Assembly (NCBI RefSeq): GCF_900110065.1
Contig: NZ_FOCI01000003.1
Location: 62,001 to 126,000 of the forward strand
DNA: 64,000 nucleotides
Reading direction: 5' to 3'
Source: Loktanella fryxellensis
Lineage (GTDB): Bacteria; Pseudomonadota; Alphaproteobacteria; Rhodobacterales; Rhodobacteraceae
In this document: positions 8,925-17,788 of the stretch, piece after piece
How positions within the stretch are numbered: position 1 is the stretch's first letter
How the letters are laid out: each line of letters begins with the position of its first letter
Notes under the pieces: model-generated
Database searches by the model: none
What the model was told of the DNA's origin: nothing
The model's input: only the letters and a program-made list of their open reading frames with translations
Position numbers and translations under genes: made by a program

Positions 8925-9416
8925 ATGACCGTCGATTGCCTGACAGAGGACCCGCGCTGGGATGCGCTGGGGCTGGAGGCGCTGGCGGTGACGGCCAGCG
9001 ACGCCGCCCTGCGCGCGCTGGATCTGGACCCGGATGAGTGGGAGATCAGTCTGCTTGGCTGCGACGACGCCCGCATCACCGTGCTGAATGCCGATTTCCG
9101 CGACAAGCCGACGGCCACCAACGTGCTGTCATGGCCGTCCGACGAGCGTGGGGCTGAGGTGGCGGGCGACATGCCGGACCCGCCGGATGCGGACGATCCC
9201 GAACTGGGCGACATCGCCATCGCCTATGACACCTGCGCGGCAGAGGCGCTGGCGGCGGACAAGCCGCTGGCGGATCACGTTACGCATCTGATCGTCCACG
9301 CGACCCTGCACCTGCTGGGCTTCGATCACGAGGATGACAGCGACGCCACCCTGATGGAGGGGCTGGAGACGCGGATACTTGCGCAGATGGGTCTGGACGA
9401 TCCATACCGCGCCTGA
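8925..9416 (+). CDS. ybeY: Endoribonuclease YbeY (rRNA maturation factor)
   Basis: Zinc-dependent single-strand RNase that matures 16S rRNA and takes part in ribosome quality control. The 163-residue protein carries the family motif VHATLHLLGFDH with zinc ligands His125, His129 and His135. ATG at 8925 lies four bases after the phoH stop. phoH-ybeY-lnt is a very common order. Confidence 0.94.
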   Translation: MTVDCLTEDPRWDALGLEALAVTASDAALRALDLDPDEWEISLLGCDDARITVLNADFRDKPTATNVLSWPSDERGAEVAGDMPDPPDADDPELGDIAIAYDTCAAEALAADKPLADHVTHLIVHATLHLLGFDHEDDSDATLMEGLETRILAQMGLDDPYRA

Positions 9417-9456
9417 CGGTCGCCGCGCCGTGGCCACAGCACGGGACCGCACCGCC

Positions 9457-10989
9457 ATGACACGCACCCCGCAGGATTTGGACCGCCACCGGGCTCTGCC
9501 GACGGATCGGTTGTGGCGTCTGGGACGATGGCCGCGCGCGGCGGCTCTGGTGCTGCTGGGCATCCTCGTGGCACTGGGCATGGCCCCGCTGGACTGGTGG
9601 ATCGTCGCCGTCCCCGCCTGGGGCGTGGTGCTGGCCGTGCTGGCAGGCGCACCGGGACTGCGCGCCGCGGGGTTCGCCGCGCTGTTTGTGGGATTGGGAT
9701 ATTTCGGCTTCACCCTGCGCTGGTTGATCGAGCCGTTCCTGATCGATGCCGCGACATGGGGCTGGGCCGCACCCCTGGCGGTCAGCCTGATGGCATTGCG
9801 AGAGACGCTGTTCTGGGTCGCGGGCACACTGCTGGCCCGCTGGCTGACACCCGCGCCGGGGACCGCGCGGCTAATGGCGCTGGTCCTGTCGCTGACGCTG
9901 GCCGAGGCGTTGCGCGGCTATCTGTTCACCGGGTTTCCATGGGGCCTCATCGGGCACGTCCTGATCCCGACGCCGTGGGCGCAGCTTGCGGCCCATGGCG
10001 GGCCGCATCTGCTGACGCTGCTGGTGCTGACGGTGGCGGCGGGGCTGGTCATGGCGGCCGGGCGGCGCTGGGCGGGCTTTGTTCCGCTGATCGCTGCCGT
10101 GGGCATGGCCCCGTTGCTGGTGCCGCCGCCGGTGCCGGGTGACCCCGCAGCCCCGGTGATCCGCATCGTGCAGCCCAATGCGCCGCAGGACCAGAAATGG
10201 GACCCGGCGCAGAACCTGATCTTTTTCCAGCGCATGATCGCCTATTCGCAGGCCGCGCCGCGCCCCGCCGCCATCGTCTGGCCGGAAACCGCCGTGCCGG
10301 TGCTGCTGGACTATGCGCAGCCCGAACTGGGGCAGATCGCCGCAGCGGCGGCTGGCGTGCCGCTGGTCACCGGGGTGAACCGCAGTCAGGATGGCCTTTA
10401 TTACAACTCCCTCGTCGTGGTGGGGGCGGGGGGGCAGGTCACCCAGACCTATGACAAGGCGCATCTGGTGCCCTTCGGCGAATACGTCCCCTTTGGCGAG
10501 GTGCTGTTGCGCCTTGGCGTGCAGGGGCTGGCCACGTCGCAGGGCGGCGGGTTCGCCAAGGGGCCGGTGCCGCAACCGCTGATCGATCTGCCGGGCATCG
10601 GGGCTGCCCGCGCGCTGATCTGCTATGAAGGGATTTTCGCAGAGGAAATCGCGACCCCCGAACGCCCGCGTCTGCTGATGATGATCACCAACGACGCGTG
10701 GTTCGGCAAGGGCGCCGGGCCCGCGCAGCACCTGATGCAGGCGCGGTTGCGGTCGATCGAACAGGGACTGCCGATGGTGCGGTCGGCCAACACTGGCATC
10801 AGCGCGATGATCGACGCCCATGGCCGCATCCGCGCGATGATCCCGCTGGATCAGGCGGGGTACGTCGATGCGGCGCTGCCTGCAGCGCTTGGGCCCACGG
10901 CCTACGTCAGGTGGGGCGACTGGCCGGTGCTGGCGCTGGTGCTGACCGGTCTTGCGGCGCTTGCTGCGCGGCGGCGGTGGCGGCGTTAG
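9457..10989 (+). CDS. lnt: Apolipoprotein N-acyltransferase
   Basis: Inner-membrane enzyme that adds the third acyl chain to lipoproteins. The 510-residue protein has about six N-terminal membrane segments (residues about 28-215) and a periplasmic nitrilase-like domain with the Glu-Lys-Cys triad: Glu277 (VWPETAVP), Lys334 (YDKAHLVPFGEYVPF) and Cys389 (ALICYEG), plus a C-terminal membrane segment. ATG at 9457 is 40 bases after ybeY; an upstream in-frame GTG would extend it into ybeY. Confidence 0.94.
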   Translation: MTRTPQDLDRHRALPTDRLWRLGRWPRAAALVLLGILVALGMAPLDWWIVAVPAWGVVLAVLAGAPGLRAAGFAALFVGLGYFGFTLRWLIEPFLIDAATWGWAAPLAVSLMALRETLFWVAGTLLARWLTPAPGTARLMALVLSLTLAEALRGYLFTGFPWGLIGHVLIPTPWAQLAAHGGPHLLTLLVLTVAAGLVMAAGRRWAGFVPLIAAVGMAPLLVPPPVPGDPAAPVIRIVQPNAPQDQKWDPAQNLIFFQRMIAYSQAAPRPAAIVWPETAVPVLLDYAQPELGQIAAAAAGVPLVTGVNRSQDGLYYNSLVVVGAGGQVTQTYDKAHLVPFGEYVPFGEVLLRLGVQGLATSQGGGFAKGPVPQPLIDLPGIGAARALICYEGIFAEEIATPERPRLLMMITNDAWFGKGAGPAQHLMQARLRSIEQGLPMVRSANTGISAMIDAHGRIRAMIPLDQAGYVDAALPAALGPTAYVRWGDWPVLALVLTGLAALAARRRWRR

Positions 10990-11030
10990 CCATTGACCAT
11001 GCGGGGCGGCCTGCGTAACCACGCGGCTGA

Positions 11031-11079
11031 CCCGCCACAACGGCTTCCTGACGTGGCGGGATTGTACATACCGGAGCAC
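11031..11079 (+). promoter_or_regulatory. SAM/SAH riboswitch upstream of metK
   Basis: CCCGCCAC (11031-11038) pairs perfectly with GTGGCGGG (11053-11060), enclosing AACGGCTTCCTGAC; after a linker comes CCGGAGCA (11071-11078). The GGAGC of the metK ribosome site can pair with GCTTCC in the loop, giving the H-type pseudoknot of the SAM/SAH class. This compact class is known from Rhodobacterales ahead of metK. Ligand binding would hide the ribosome site and lower MetK when SAM is plentiful. Core bases and gene context both agree. Confidence 0.9.
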
Positions 11080-11085
11080 GTCCCC

Positions 11086-12267
11086 ATGGCACGCCAAGAC
11101 TACATCTTCACCTCTGAATCCGTGTCGGAGGGGCACCCTGACAAGGTCTGCGACCGCATTTCCGACAGCATCCTCGACGCCTTTCTGGCCGAAGAACCGG
11201 AGGCGCGCGTCGCCTGCGAAACCTTTGCCACCACCAACCGCGTGGTGATCGGCGGCGAAGTCGGCCTCGGGACCGAAGCCGCCACGCAAGAGCTTCTGGC
11301 AAAGGTCGACAGCATCGCCCGCGCCGCGATCGCCGACATCGGCTACGAACAGGACAAGTTCCACCACGCCACCTGCGAGATCACGAACCTGCTGCACGAG
11401 CAGTCCGCGCATATCAAGCAGGGCGTCGATGCCAGCGGCGACAAGCCAGAGGGTGCGGGCGATCAGGGGATCATGTTCGGTTTCGCCACGCGCGAGACGC
11501 CGGAGCTGATGCCGGCACCCATCCAGTATGCCCACGCCATCCTGCGGCGTCTGGCCGAGGTCCGTAAATCGGGCGAGCAGCCCACGCTGCGCCCGGATGC
11601 GAAAAGCCAGATCAGCCTGCGCTATGTGGACGGCAAGCCCGTCGAGGTCACGTCCATCGTGCTGTCCACCCAGCACAGCGACGAACGCCAGACCAGCGCC
11701 GACATCCGCGCCATCGTGGAACCCTACATCCGCGAGGTCCTGCCGGAAGGGTTCATCACCAACGACACCGCGTGGTGGGTGAACCCCACGGGCACCTTCG
11801 TCATCGGTGGACCCGACGGCGATGCGGGCCTGACCGGGCGCAAGATCATCGTGGACACCTATGGCGGTGCGGCGCCCCACGGCGGCGGCGCGTTTTCGGG
11901 CAAGGATCCGACCAAGGTGGACCGGTCTGCCGCCTATGCGGCGCGGTATCTGGCCAAGAACATCGTGGCCTCCGGCATGGCGGACAAGTGCACGTTGCAG
12001 CTGTCCTATGCCATCGGCATCGCCCAGCCCCTGTCGGTCTATGTCGATCTGCACGACACCGGTCAGGTCGACGAGGCTGCCGTGGAACGGGCGATCCGCG
12101 CGACCATGGACCTGACGCCACAGGGCATCCGCACCCATCTGGGCCTGAACCGTCCGATCTATGCGCGCACGGCGGCCTATGGCCACTTCGGCCGTGCGCC
12201 GATGGACGACGGCGGATTCAGCTGGGAACGCACGGACCTGACCGATGCGCTGACCCGCGCCGTCTGA
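11086..12267 (+). CDS. metK: S-adenosylmethionine synthetase
   Basis: Makes SAM from methionine and ATP. The 393-residue protein has the family signatures [10 protein letters not shown] at the N-terminus, [10 protein letters not shown] and the phosphate-binding [19 protein letters not shown] at 11086 gives the exact family N-terminus [20 protein letters not shown]; an upstream in-frame start would run through the riboswitch. Translation is probably controlled by the riboswitch just upstream. It stands alone and is followed by a strong hairpin. Confidence 0.97.
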   Translation: MARQDYIFTSESVSEGHPDKVCDRISDSILDAFLAEEPEARVACETFATTNRVVIGGEVGLGTEAATQELLAKVDSIARAAIADIGYEQDKFHHATCEITNLLHEQSAHIKQGVDASGDKPEGAGDQGIMFGFATRETPELMPAPIQYAHAILRRLAEVRKSGEQPTLRPDAKSQISLRYVDGKPVEVTSIVLSTQHSDERQTSADIRAIVEPYIREVLPEGFITNDTAWWVNPTGTFVIGGPDGDAGLTGRKIIVDTYGGAAPHGGGAFSGKDPTKVDRSAAYAARYLAKNIVASGMADKCTLQLSYAIGIAQPLSVYVDLHDTGQVDEAAVERAIRATMDLTPQGIRTHLGLNRPIYARTAAYGHFGRAPMDDGGFSWERTDLTDALTRAV

Positions 12268-12282
12268 TCGGTCGAACACCAT

Positions 12283-12322
12283 GGACAGGGGGGGCGTGAC
12301 AGGCTGTCGCGCCCCCCTGTCC
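12283..12322 (+). terminator. GC-rich hairpin after metK, probable terminator
   Basis: GGACAGGGGGGGCG and its near-perfect complement CGCCCCCCTGTCC flank TGACAGGCTGTCG. The stem begins 16 bases after the metK stop. There is no good T-run behind it, so termination is inferred from the stem strength and position. Confidence 0.55.
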
Positions 12323-12406
12323 ACGTCTGCACGGACCCTGCGGTGGTCCCGGTGCGGCCGGGCGCTATCTGTGGACTTCACTCATCACATCAAGGACATG
12401 ACGCCC

Positions 12407-13171
12407 ATGCGCACCGCCCTGACGCTTGCCGCCATCCCCGTCACCCTCGCCGGTCTGCTGGCCACCGCCGCCAGCGCCGAAATCGTGGGGGAATACCATT
12501 CCTACACCGTGGACGACACCACGTTCGAAGGCTACGTCGCCACCAACACCGATCTGGAAACGCCGCGCGGCACCGTGCTGATCGTGCACGACTGGGACGG
12601 CATGACCGAATACGAGGAACGCCGCGCCGACATGCTGGCCGCACTCGGCTATACCGCCTTTGCCATCGACGTCTATGGTGCCGACGCCGACCCGCAGGGG
12701 ATGGAGGAGTATCAGGCGCTGTCCGGTGCCCTGTATCAGGACCGCGACCTGTTCCGCGAACGGCTGATGGGATCGATCGCCGAGGCCGCGAACATCACCG
12801 GCGCCACCGAGAACATGGTGATGATGGGCTATTGCTTCGGCGGTGCCGCGGCGCTGGAAGCCGCCCGTGCCGGGGCCGAACTGGACGGGTTCGTCAGCTT
12901 TCACGGCGGCCTCGACCTGCCCGAAGGGCAGGATTACAGCGGTGTCGCGGCCCCCGTCATGGTGTTCCACGGCAGCGCCGATCCGGTGTCAGACATGACC
13001 GCTTTTGGCGCACTGATGAGCGGGCTGGCCGAGGCCGGCAAGACCGCGAACGCGCAGGTCTATGGCGGTGCGCTGCACAGCTTTACCGTCTATGGCTCCG
13101 ACGACTACGATCTGAACGCGGATCAGGCATCCTGGGCCGGGCTGCAGACGTTCCTGTCAGACACGTTCTGA
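12407..13171 (+). CDS. Secreted dienelactone hydrolase family protein
   Basis: Alpha/beta hydrolase of about 254 residues with a signal peptide (cleavage after TAASA, residue 24), hence periplasmic. The catalytic triad typical of the family is visible: nucleophile Cys143 in GYCFGG, Asp192 in GSADPVSD and His224 in ALHSF. Dienelactone hydrolases open lactones in aromatic catabolism, but periplasmic homologues have unknown substrates. ATG at 12407 is chosen for the AAGGA ten bases upstream; ATG 12398 in frame lies too close to it. Confidence 0.8.
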   Translation: MRTALTLAAIPVTLAGLLATAASAEIVGEYHSYTVDDTTFEGYVATNTDLETPRGTVLIVHDWDGMTEYEERRADMLAALGYTAFAIDVYGADADPQGMEEYQALSGALYQDRDLFRERLMGSIAEAANITGATENMVMMGYCFGGAAALEAARAGAELDGFVSFHGGLDLPEGQDYSGVAAPVMVFHGSADPVSDMTAFGALMSGLAEAGKTANAQVYGGALHSFTVYGSDDYDLNADQASWAGLQTFLSDTF

Positions 13172-13301
13172 CGACGGCCTCGGCGGCATCCTGAACGGAG
13201 TGCCGCCCAGACCGCACGCCGGTTGTGGTGCCGCCGGTGCGGCATTGCCGCAAAGGTGCCGCCGGGTTGCGACCGCGGACACGAGGCGCTAAAGCGCCGC
13301 C

Positions 13302-14045
13302 ATGCAGGATGATCCCGACCAGACCGCCGACACCGACGACCGCCATCCCTCCGGCGCGCCGTGGCGCAATTTCTATGGCCGCTTCCGCGGCAAGACGATC
13401 CGCGCCAGCCAGCAGGACTATCTGGAGAACGATCTGGACGCCCTGTCGCCCGGCCCGGTCGGCTGGGACGTGAACCCGGACCGCAAAGCCCTCGACCCAG
13501 CGGCGATCTTTGGCGGCAAGCCGGTCTGGCTCGAGATCGGGTTCGGCGGCGGCGAACACCTGATCGGCATGGCGCAGCGCTATCCCGAGGTCGGCATCGT
13601 CGGCTGCGAGCCCTTCATCAACGGTGTGGCGATGCTGCTGGGCAAGATCCGGCGCGCAGGTGTCGCGAACCTCGCGGTGCATCCGGGCGACGCGCGCGAT
13701 CTGTTCGACGTGCTGCCGGATGGTTGCGTGCACAAGGCGTTCCTGAACTATCCCGACCCGTGGTTCAAGAACCGGCACCACCGTCGCCGCTTCGTCACGC
13801 AGGAACACCTGATACCGCTGTTCCGCGTGCTGGCACCGGGGGCGGAGTTTCGCGTCGCCACCGACATCCCCGATTACGTGCGCCAGACGCTGGCCGAAGT
13901 GCCGAAGGCGGGCTTTGTGCTGGAAACGCCGTTGCCCACCGGCATGGCTGAGCCGTGGGACGACTGGGTGCGCACCCGCTATGAACAAAAGGCCCTGCGC
14001 GAGGGGCGGTATCCCCATTACCTGACCTTCCGCAAGCCCGGCTGA
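13302..14045 (+). CDS. trmB: tRNA (guanine-N7-)-methyltransferase TrmB
   Basis: Methylates G46 of tRNA with SAM. The 247-residue protein has the SAM-binding motif WLEIGFGGGEHL and the family-specific FLNYPDPWFKNRHHRRRF, which includes the catalytic Asp. A long acidic N-terminus (residues 1-20) precedes the domain, as in other alphaproteobacteria. The C-terminus TRYEQKALREGRYPHYL is also characteristic. It is commonly near metK in this family. Confidence 0.95.
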   Translation: MQDDPDQTADTDDRHPSGAPWRNFYGRFRGKTIRASQQDYLENDLDALSPGPVGWDVNPDRKALDPAAIFGGKPVWLEIGFGGGEHLIGMAQRYPEVGIVGCEPFINGVAMLLGKIRRAGVANLAVHPGDARDLFDVLPDGCVHKAFLNYPDPWFKNRHHRRRFVTQEHLIPLFRVLAPGAEFRVATDIPDYVRQTLAEVPKAGFVLETPLPTGMAEPWDDWVRTRYEQKALREGRYPHYLTFRKPG

Positions 14046-14177
14046 TCCGGGACGGGTCCGGCGCTGTCGCCCGCGACAGCGGTCAGGACGTCTCGCCCGC
14101 CGTTCCTTGATGCCACCCCTCTGGCACCGGGTCCTGCGCTGGGCTAAGGCTGCGTGACCAGCACGAAGGAAGCCCGC

Positions 14178-15530
14178 ATGTCCGCCCATGGCACCCCCGT
14201 TCCGATGACCGCCCGCGCCTCTGGCCCGCTGAAAGGCGAAGCCTGCGTGCCCGGCGACAAGTCGATCTCGCACCGCGCGCTGATCCTTGGTGCGCTCAGC
14301 GTCGGAGAGACGCGGATCACCGGCCTTCTGCTGGGCGACGACGTGCTCGACACCGCCCGCGCGATGCGCGCCTTCGGTGCGACCGTGACCGACCACGGCG
14401 GCGGCACGTGGAGCGTGCAGGGCGTGGGCGTGGGCGGTTTCGCCGAACCCGCGGGCGTGATCGACTGTGGCAATTCCGGGACCGGCGTGCGGCTGATCAT
14501 GGGGGCGATGGCGACGACGGGGATTACCGCGACCTTCACCGGCGACGCCAGCCTGTGCGGCCGCCCGATGGGCCGCGTCACCGACCCGCTGGCGCTGTTC
14601 GGCACCCGCGCCGTGGGCCGCGCCGGTGGCCGTCTGCCGATGACGATTCGAGGGGCGGACGACCCGCTGCCCGTGCGCTACACCGTGCCCGTGCCGTCCG
14701 CGCAGGTGAAATCCGCCGTGCTGCTGGCAGGCCTCAACGCTCACGGCGAGACGGTGGTGATCGAACGCGAGGCGACCCGCGACCATACGGAACGGATGCT
14801 GGCGGGTTTCGGCGCCGACATCAGCGTCGAGCAGACCGACGAGGGGCGCGTCATCACCCTGCGCGGGCGGCCAGAGCTGCAGGCCCAGAGCATCGCCGTG
14901 CCGCGCGACCCGTCCAGCGCGGCGTTTCCGGTCTGTGCCGCGCTGATCGTGCCGGGCTCCGACGTGCTGGTGCCGGGCATTGGCCTGAACCCCACCCGTG
15001 CGGGCCTGTTCACCACCTTGCAGGAGATGGGCGCAGATCTGAGGTTCGAGAACATGCGCGAGGAAGGCGGCGAACCTGTCGCCGACCTGCGGGCGCGCTA
15101 TTCGCCTGATATGCAGGGCATCAGCGTGCCACCGGCCCGCGCCGCCAGCATGATCGACGAATACCCGGTGCTGTCCGTCGTCGCGGCCTTTGCCAGCGGC
15201 GTCACCGACATGCAGGGCGTGAAGGAGTTGCGGGTCAAGGAAAGCGACCGCATCGACGCCATGGCACAGGGTCTGCGCGCCGCAGGCGTCACGGTGGACG
15301 AAGGCGACGACTGGTGGCGCGTCACGGGCTTGGGCAGCGGCAACGTGCCGGGCGGCGCCACGGTGGCCAGCCGCCTCGACCACCGGATCGCGATGGCGTT
15401 CATGGTGATGGGGCTGGCCACGCAAGGACCGATGCAGGTCGACGACGGCAGCCCGATCACCACGTCCTTCCCGATCTTCGGCCCGCTGATGACCGCGCTC
15501 GGTGCCAACATCGGCCCGTCGCCGGCATGA
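14178..15530 (+). CDS. aroA: 3-phosphoshikimate 1-carboxyvinyltransferase (EPSP synthase)
   Basis: Transfers enolpyruvate from PEP to shikimate-3-phosphate in the shikimate pathway. The 450-residue protein has the PEP-site motif [12 protein letters not shown] near the N-terminus, GNSGTGVRL, and the C-terminal DHRIAMAF. The sequence [12 protein letters not shown] is of the class II type seen in alphaproteobacteria. ATG at 14178 has GAAGGAAG in front; an in-frame GTG at 14154 has no such site. Its stop overlaps the start of cmk (ATGA), so the two are coupled. Confidence 0.96.
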   Translation: MSAHGTPVPMTARASGPLKGEACVPGDKSISHRALILGALSVGETRITGLLLGDDVLDTARAMRAFGATVTDHGGGTWSVQGVGVGGFAEPAGVIDCGNSGTGVRLIMGAMATTGITATFTGDASLCGRPMGRVTDPLALFGTRAVGRAGGRLPMTIRGADDPLPVRYTVPVPSAQVKSAVLLAGLNAHGETVVIEREATRDHTERMLAGFGADISVEQTDEGRVITLRGRPELQAQSIAVPRDPSSAAFPVCAALIVPGSDVLVPGIGLNPTRAGLFTTLQEMGADLRFENMREEGGEPVADLRARYSPDMQGISVPPARAASMIDEYPVLSVVAAFASGVTDMQGVKELRVKESDRIDAMAQGLRAAGVTVDEGDDWWRVTGLGSGNVPGGATVASRLDHRIAMAFMVMGLATQGPMQVDDGSPITTSFPIFGPLMTALGANIGPSPA

Positions 15531-16138
15531 GCTTTACCATCGCCATCGACGGCCCGGCCGCCGCCGGCAAGGGCACCCTCGCGCGCGCACTCGCCGCGCA
15601 TTACGGGTATGCCTATCTCGACACCGGGCTGCTCTACCGCGCCGTGGGCGCGCGGATGCTGGCGGGCGACGAACCAGCCGCCGCCGCCCGCAGCCTCGAT
15701 CCCGCCGACCTCGATCCCACCATCCTGCGCACGCAGACGGTCGCAGAGGCCGCCAGTCAGGTCGCCGTCCTGCCCGCCGTGCGCGTAGCCCTCGTGGCGT
15801 TCCAGCAGGATTTCGCCCGTGCGGGGCAGGGGGCCGTCCTCGATGGCCGCGACATCGGCACGGTGATCTGCCCGCAGGCCGAGGTGAAGCTTTTCGTCAC
15901 CGCCAGCGCCGAGGTTCGCGCCGACCGCCGCATGCGCGAGCTGCTGGACGCAGGCCAACCCGCCGACCCCGCCGTGATCCTGGCAGAGGTCATCGCCCGC
16001 GACCGCCGCGACGCCGACCGCAGCACTGCCCCGCTGGTGACCGCCTCCGACGCCACGCTGATCGACACGACCGACCTGACCCCCGCGCAGGCGCTGTCCC
16101 GTGCCATCGCCGTGGTCGAGGCGCGCCGCCCGGCCTGA
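15527..16138 (+). CDS. cmk: Cytidylate kinase
   Basis: Phosphorylates CMP and dCMP. The 203-residue protein has a P-loop at residues 9-17 (GPAAAGKGT), the NMP-binding [11 protein letters not shown] and the lid-region [12 protein letters not shown]. It overlaps the aroA stop by four bases (ATGA). aroA-cmk-rpsA is a conserved order; here a peroxidase and a nitroreductase separate cmk from rpsA. Confidence 0.96.
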   Translation: MSFTIAIDGPAAAGKGTLARALAAHYGYAYLDTGLLYRAVGARMLAGDEPAAAARSLDPADLDPTILRTQTVAEAASQVAVLPAVRVALVAFQQDFARAGQGAVLDGRDIGTVICPQAEVKLFVTASAEVRADRRMRELLDAGQPADPAVILAEVIARDRRDADRSTAPLVTASDATLIDTTDLTPAQALSRAIAVVEARRPA

Positions 16139-16158
16139 GGCGCAGCCCCGGCCGTCCC

Positions 16159-16210
16159 CTTCTTCTGGTTGAAAATATCCCACGGGGGTCCGGGGGTGTG
16201 AAACCCCCGG
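16159..16210 (-). repeat. Dispersed intergenic repeat, family 1, copy C
   Basis: Read on the minus strand: CCGGGGGTTTCACACCCCCG hairpin, GACCCCCGTGGGATATTTTC, then AACCAGAAGAAG. The ATATTTT and CCAGAAGAA parts are almost identical to copy A at 779-842. It lies 20 bases after the cmk stop. Confidence 0.75.
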
Positions 16211-16315
16211 TCTTGCCACGTGTCACCTTGGCCCCTGCGGCACCCTGCCACGCGGATGCCTGTCGCCGCGCCGCCTGCACACCCTATCTTCGGCATACCC
16301 CGCAGGAGCCTGCCC

Positions 16316-16840
16316 ATGCGCTACCTCGTCCTCCTCGCCCTCACCCTCGCCGCGCCTGCGACAGCGCAGACCGCGCCACCCAATGCCACCACCTTCGCCT
16401 CCATCGACGGCGGCACGCTGTCGCTGGACGACTGGGCGGGGCAGCCGGTGCTGGTGGTCAACACCGCATCGCTGTGTGCCTATGCGCCGCAATTGACGGC
16501 CCTGCAGACCCTTTACGACACCTACAAGGACGAGGGTCTTATGGTGCTTGCCGTCCCCTCGGACGACTTCAATCAGGAACTGGCGACCGGGGCAGAGGTG
16601 AAGGATTACTGCGAGCTGCAGTATGGCATCGACCTGCCGATGACCGACATCACGCCCGTGACGGGGGCCGAGGCGCACCCGTTCTACCGGCGCGTCAGGG
16701 CCGAGACGGGGTTCGAGCCGGGCTGGAACTTCAACAAGATCCTGCTGGACGGGCAGGGGGCTGTGGTCGGCACATGGGGATCGCCTGCCGATCCGATGGG
16801 TCGGCAGATCACCGATGCGGTGACGCCCCTGCTGGACTGA
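16316..16840 (+). CDS. Secreted glutathione peroxidase family protein
   Basis: A 174-residue thioredoxin-fold peroxidase with a signal peptide (cleavage after ATAQ, near residue 18), so probably periplasmic. NTASLCAYAPQLTALQ matches the family's peroxidatic motif with Cys54 (not selenocysteine) and WNFNKILLDGQG holds the conserved Trp. The usual Gln motif FPCNQF is replaced by VPSDDFNQE, a feature of periplasmic homologues. A ribosome site CAGGAG precedes ATG 16316. It probably reduces peroxides with a thioredoxin-like partner rather than glutathione. Confidence 0.85.
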   Translation: MRYLVLLALTLAAPATAQTAPPNATTFASIDGGTLSLDDWAGQPVLVVNTASLCAYAPQLTALQTLYDTYKDEGLMVLAVPSDDFNQELATGAEVKDYCELQYGIDLPMTDITPVTGAEAHPFYRRVRAETGFEPGWNFNKILLDGQGAVVGTWGSPADPMGRQITDAVTPLLD

Positions 16841-16933
16841 CCCATTGCACAGGGCATGTGCGCCGAACCCCCCTCGCGGCTGCGCTGCCACCAGTTATAT
16901 CCGAACCAGTTTAACCCGCCGAGGATACACCCC

Positions 16934-17566
16934 ATGCTGATCGACGACCTGAACTGGCGTTATGCCACGAAAAAGATGGACCCCGCCCAGCCCGTGCCCG
17001 AAGGCAAGGTCGCGGCCATCCTCGACGCGCTGCGTCTGGCCCCGACATCGAGCGGTCTGCAGCCGTTCGAAGTGTTCGTCGTGACCGACGCCGACACGCG
17101 CGCCAAGCTGACCGCCGCCGCCTATGGCCAGAGCCAACTGACCGACGGCAGCCATGTCCTCGTCTTTGCGGCATGGGACAACTATACCGAAGCGCGCGTC
17201 GACATGGTCCGGGACGAGACCGGTGCGGCCCGCGGTGGCGTCACCGATCAGGTCAAGGAATACTATCAGGGTCTCAAGGACCGTCTGCTGGGCCAGACGC
17301 CCGCCGAGGATTTCGAGCACGCCGCCCGTCAGGTCTATATCGCACTGGGTGTGGCGCTCGTTGCCGCAGCCGAGCAAAAGGTCGATGCCACTCCGATGGA
17401 AGGGTTCGATCCCGCACAGGTCGATGCGGTCCTCGGTCTGGCGGACAAGGGTCTGAAGTCTGTCGTCGTCATGCCGCTGGGCTACCGTGCGTCCGAAGGC
17501 GACTGGCTGGCCGGTCAGGTCAAGGTGCGCCGCGATCCGTCGCAGCTGTTCACCCGCATCGACTGA
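16934..17566 (+). CDS. NAD(P)H-dependent nitroreductase family oxidoreductase
   Basis: FMN enzyme of 210 residues resembling E. coli NfsB. RYATKKMD, LAPTSSGLQPFEVFVV and KSVVVMPLGYRASEGDWLA are the family's FMN- and NAD(P)H-contact segments. Such enzymes reduce nitroaromatics or quinones in the cytoplasm; the natural substrate is unknown. ATG at 16934 follows GAGG. It stands alone between the peroxidase and the rpsA leader. Confidence 0.9.
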   Translation: MLIDDLNWRYATKKMDPAQPVPEGKVAAILDALRLAPTSSGLQPFEVFVVTDADTRAKLTAAAYGQSQLTDGSHVLVFAAWDNYTEARVDMVRDETGAARGGVTDQVKEYYQGLKDRLLGQTPAEDFEHAARQVYIALGVALVAAAEQKVDATPMEGFDPAQVDAVLGLADKGLKSVVVMPLGYRASEGDWLAGQVKVRRDPSQLFTRID

Positions 17567-17586
17567 CGGCCCGCGCGCGCCAAGGC

Positions 17587-17615
17587 TTGCGATCCGCGGC
17601 CCGTTGGACTATAAC
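17587..17615 (+). promoter_or_regulatory. Putative rpsA promoter
   Basis: TTGCGA (17587-17592) and TATAAC (17610-17615) are separated by 17 bases, a good sigma-70 match. It would start a transcript near 17622 with a leader of about 165 bases before rpsA. Confidence 0.6.
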
Positions 17616-17647
17616 GCGGGGGCTGAAGCATCGAGACAGGTGCGCGC

Positions 17648-17761
17648 ATGAGACTCGAGCAGGGTCGGTATCATACCGGCCCTGTTGTTTTATGTGCGGC
17701 TCGGACGTTCGGCCAAACCGCAATTCAAAGACCGGCGGAGACAACCGCACGGCCCGTATAA
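17648..17761 (+). CDS. Small upstream ORF in the rpsA leader (37 codons, speculative)
   Basis: An ATG at 17648 opens a 37-codon frame starting MRLEQGRYHTGP and ending TTARPV before TAA at 17759-17761, 27 bases ahead of rpsA. It contains the leader hairpin at 17660-17690 inside its reading frame. There is no strong ribosome site, and codon use is not informative at this length. It could be a leader peptide that couples ribosome movement to the hairpin, or chance. Confidence 0.25.
   Translation: MRLEQGRYHTGPVVLCAARTFGQTAIQRPAETTARPV
17660..17690 (+). terminator. Terminator-like hairpin in the rpsA 5' leader
   Basis: CAGGGTCGGT pairs with ACCGGCCCTG (one G-T pair) around ATCAT, followed by TTGTTTT. 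The form is that of an intrinsic terminator, yet it lies downstream of the best promoter for rpsA, so it may act as an attenuator. Alternatively it ends the nitroreductase transcript and rpsA starts later. Confidence 0.6.
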
Positions 17762-17788
17762 AACGCAAGATTAGGAAATCAGCGCCAC

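Noticed and set aside
13172-13301. Possible small RNA between the dienelactone hydrolase and trmB
   Set aside because: GC-rich repeats of GGTGCCGCCGG are present, but no promoter, terminator or recognisable RNA family.
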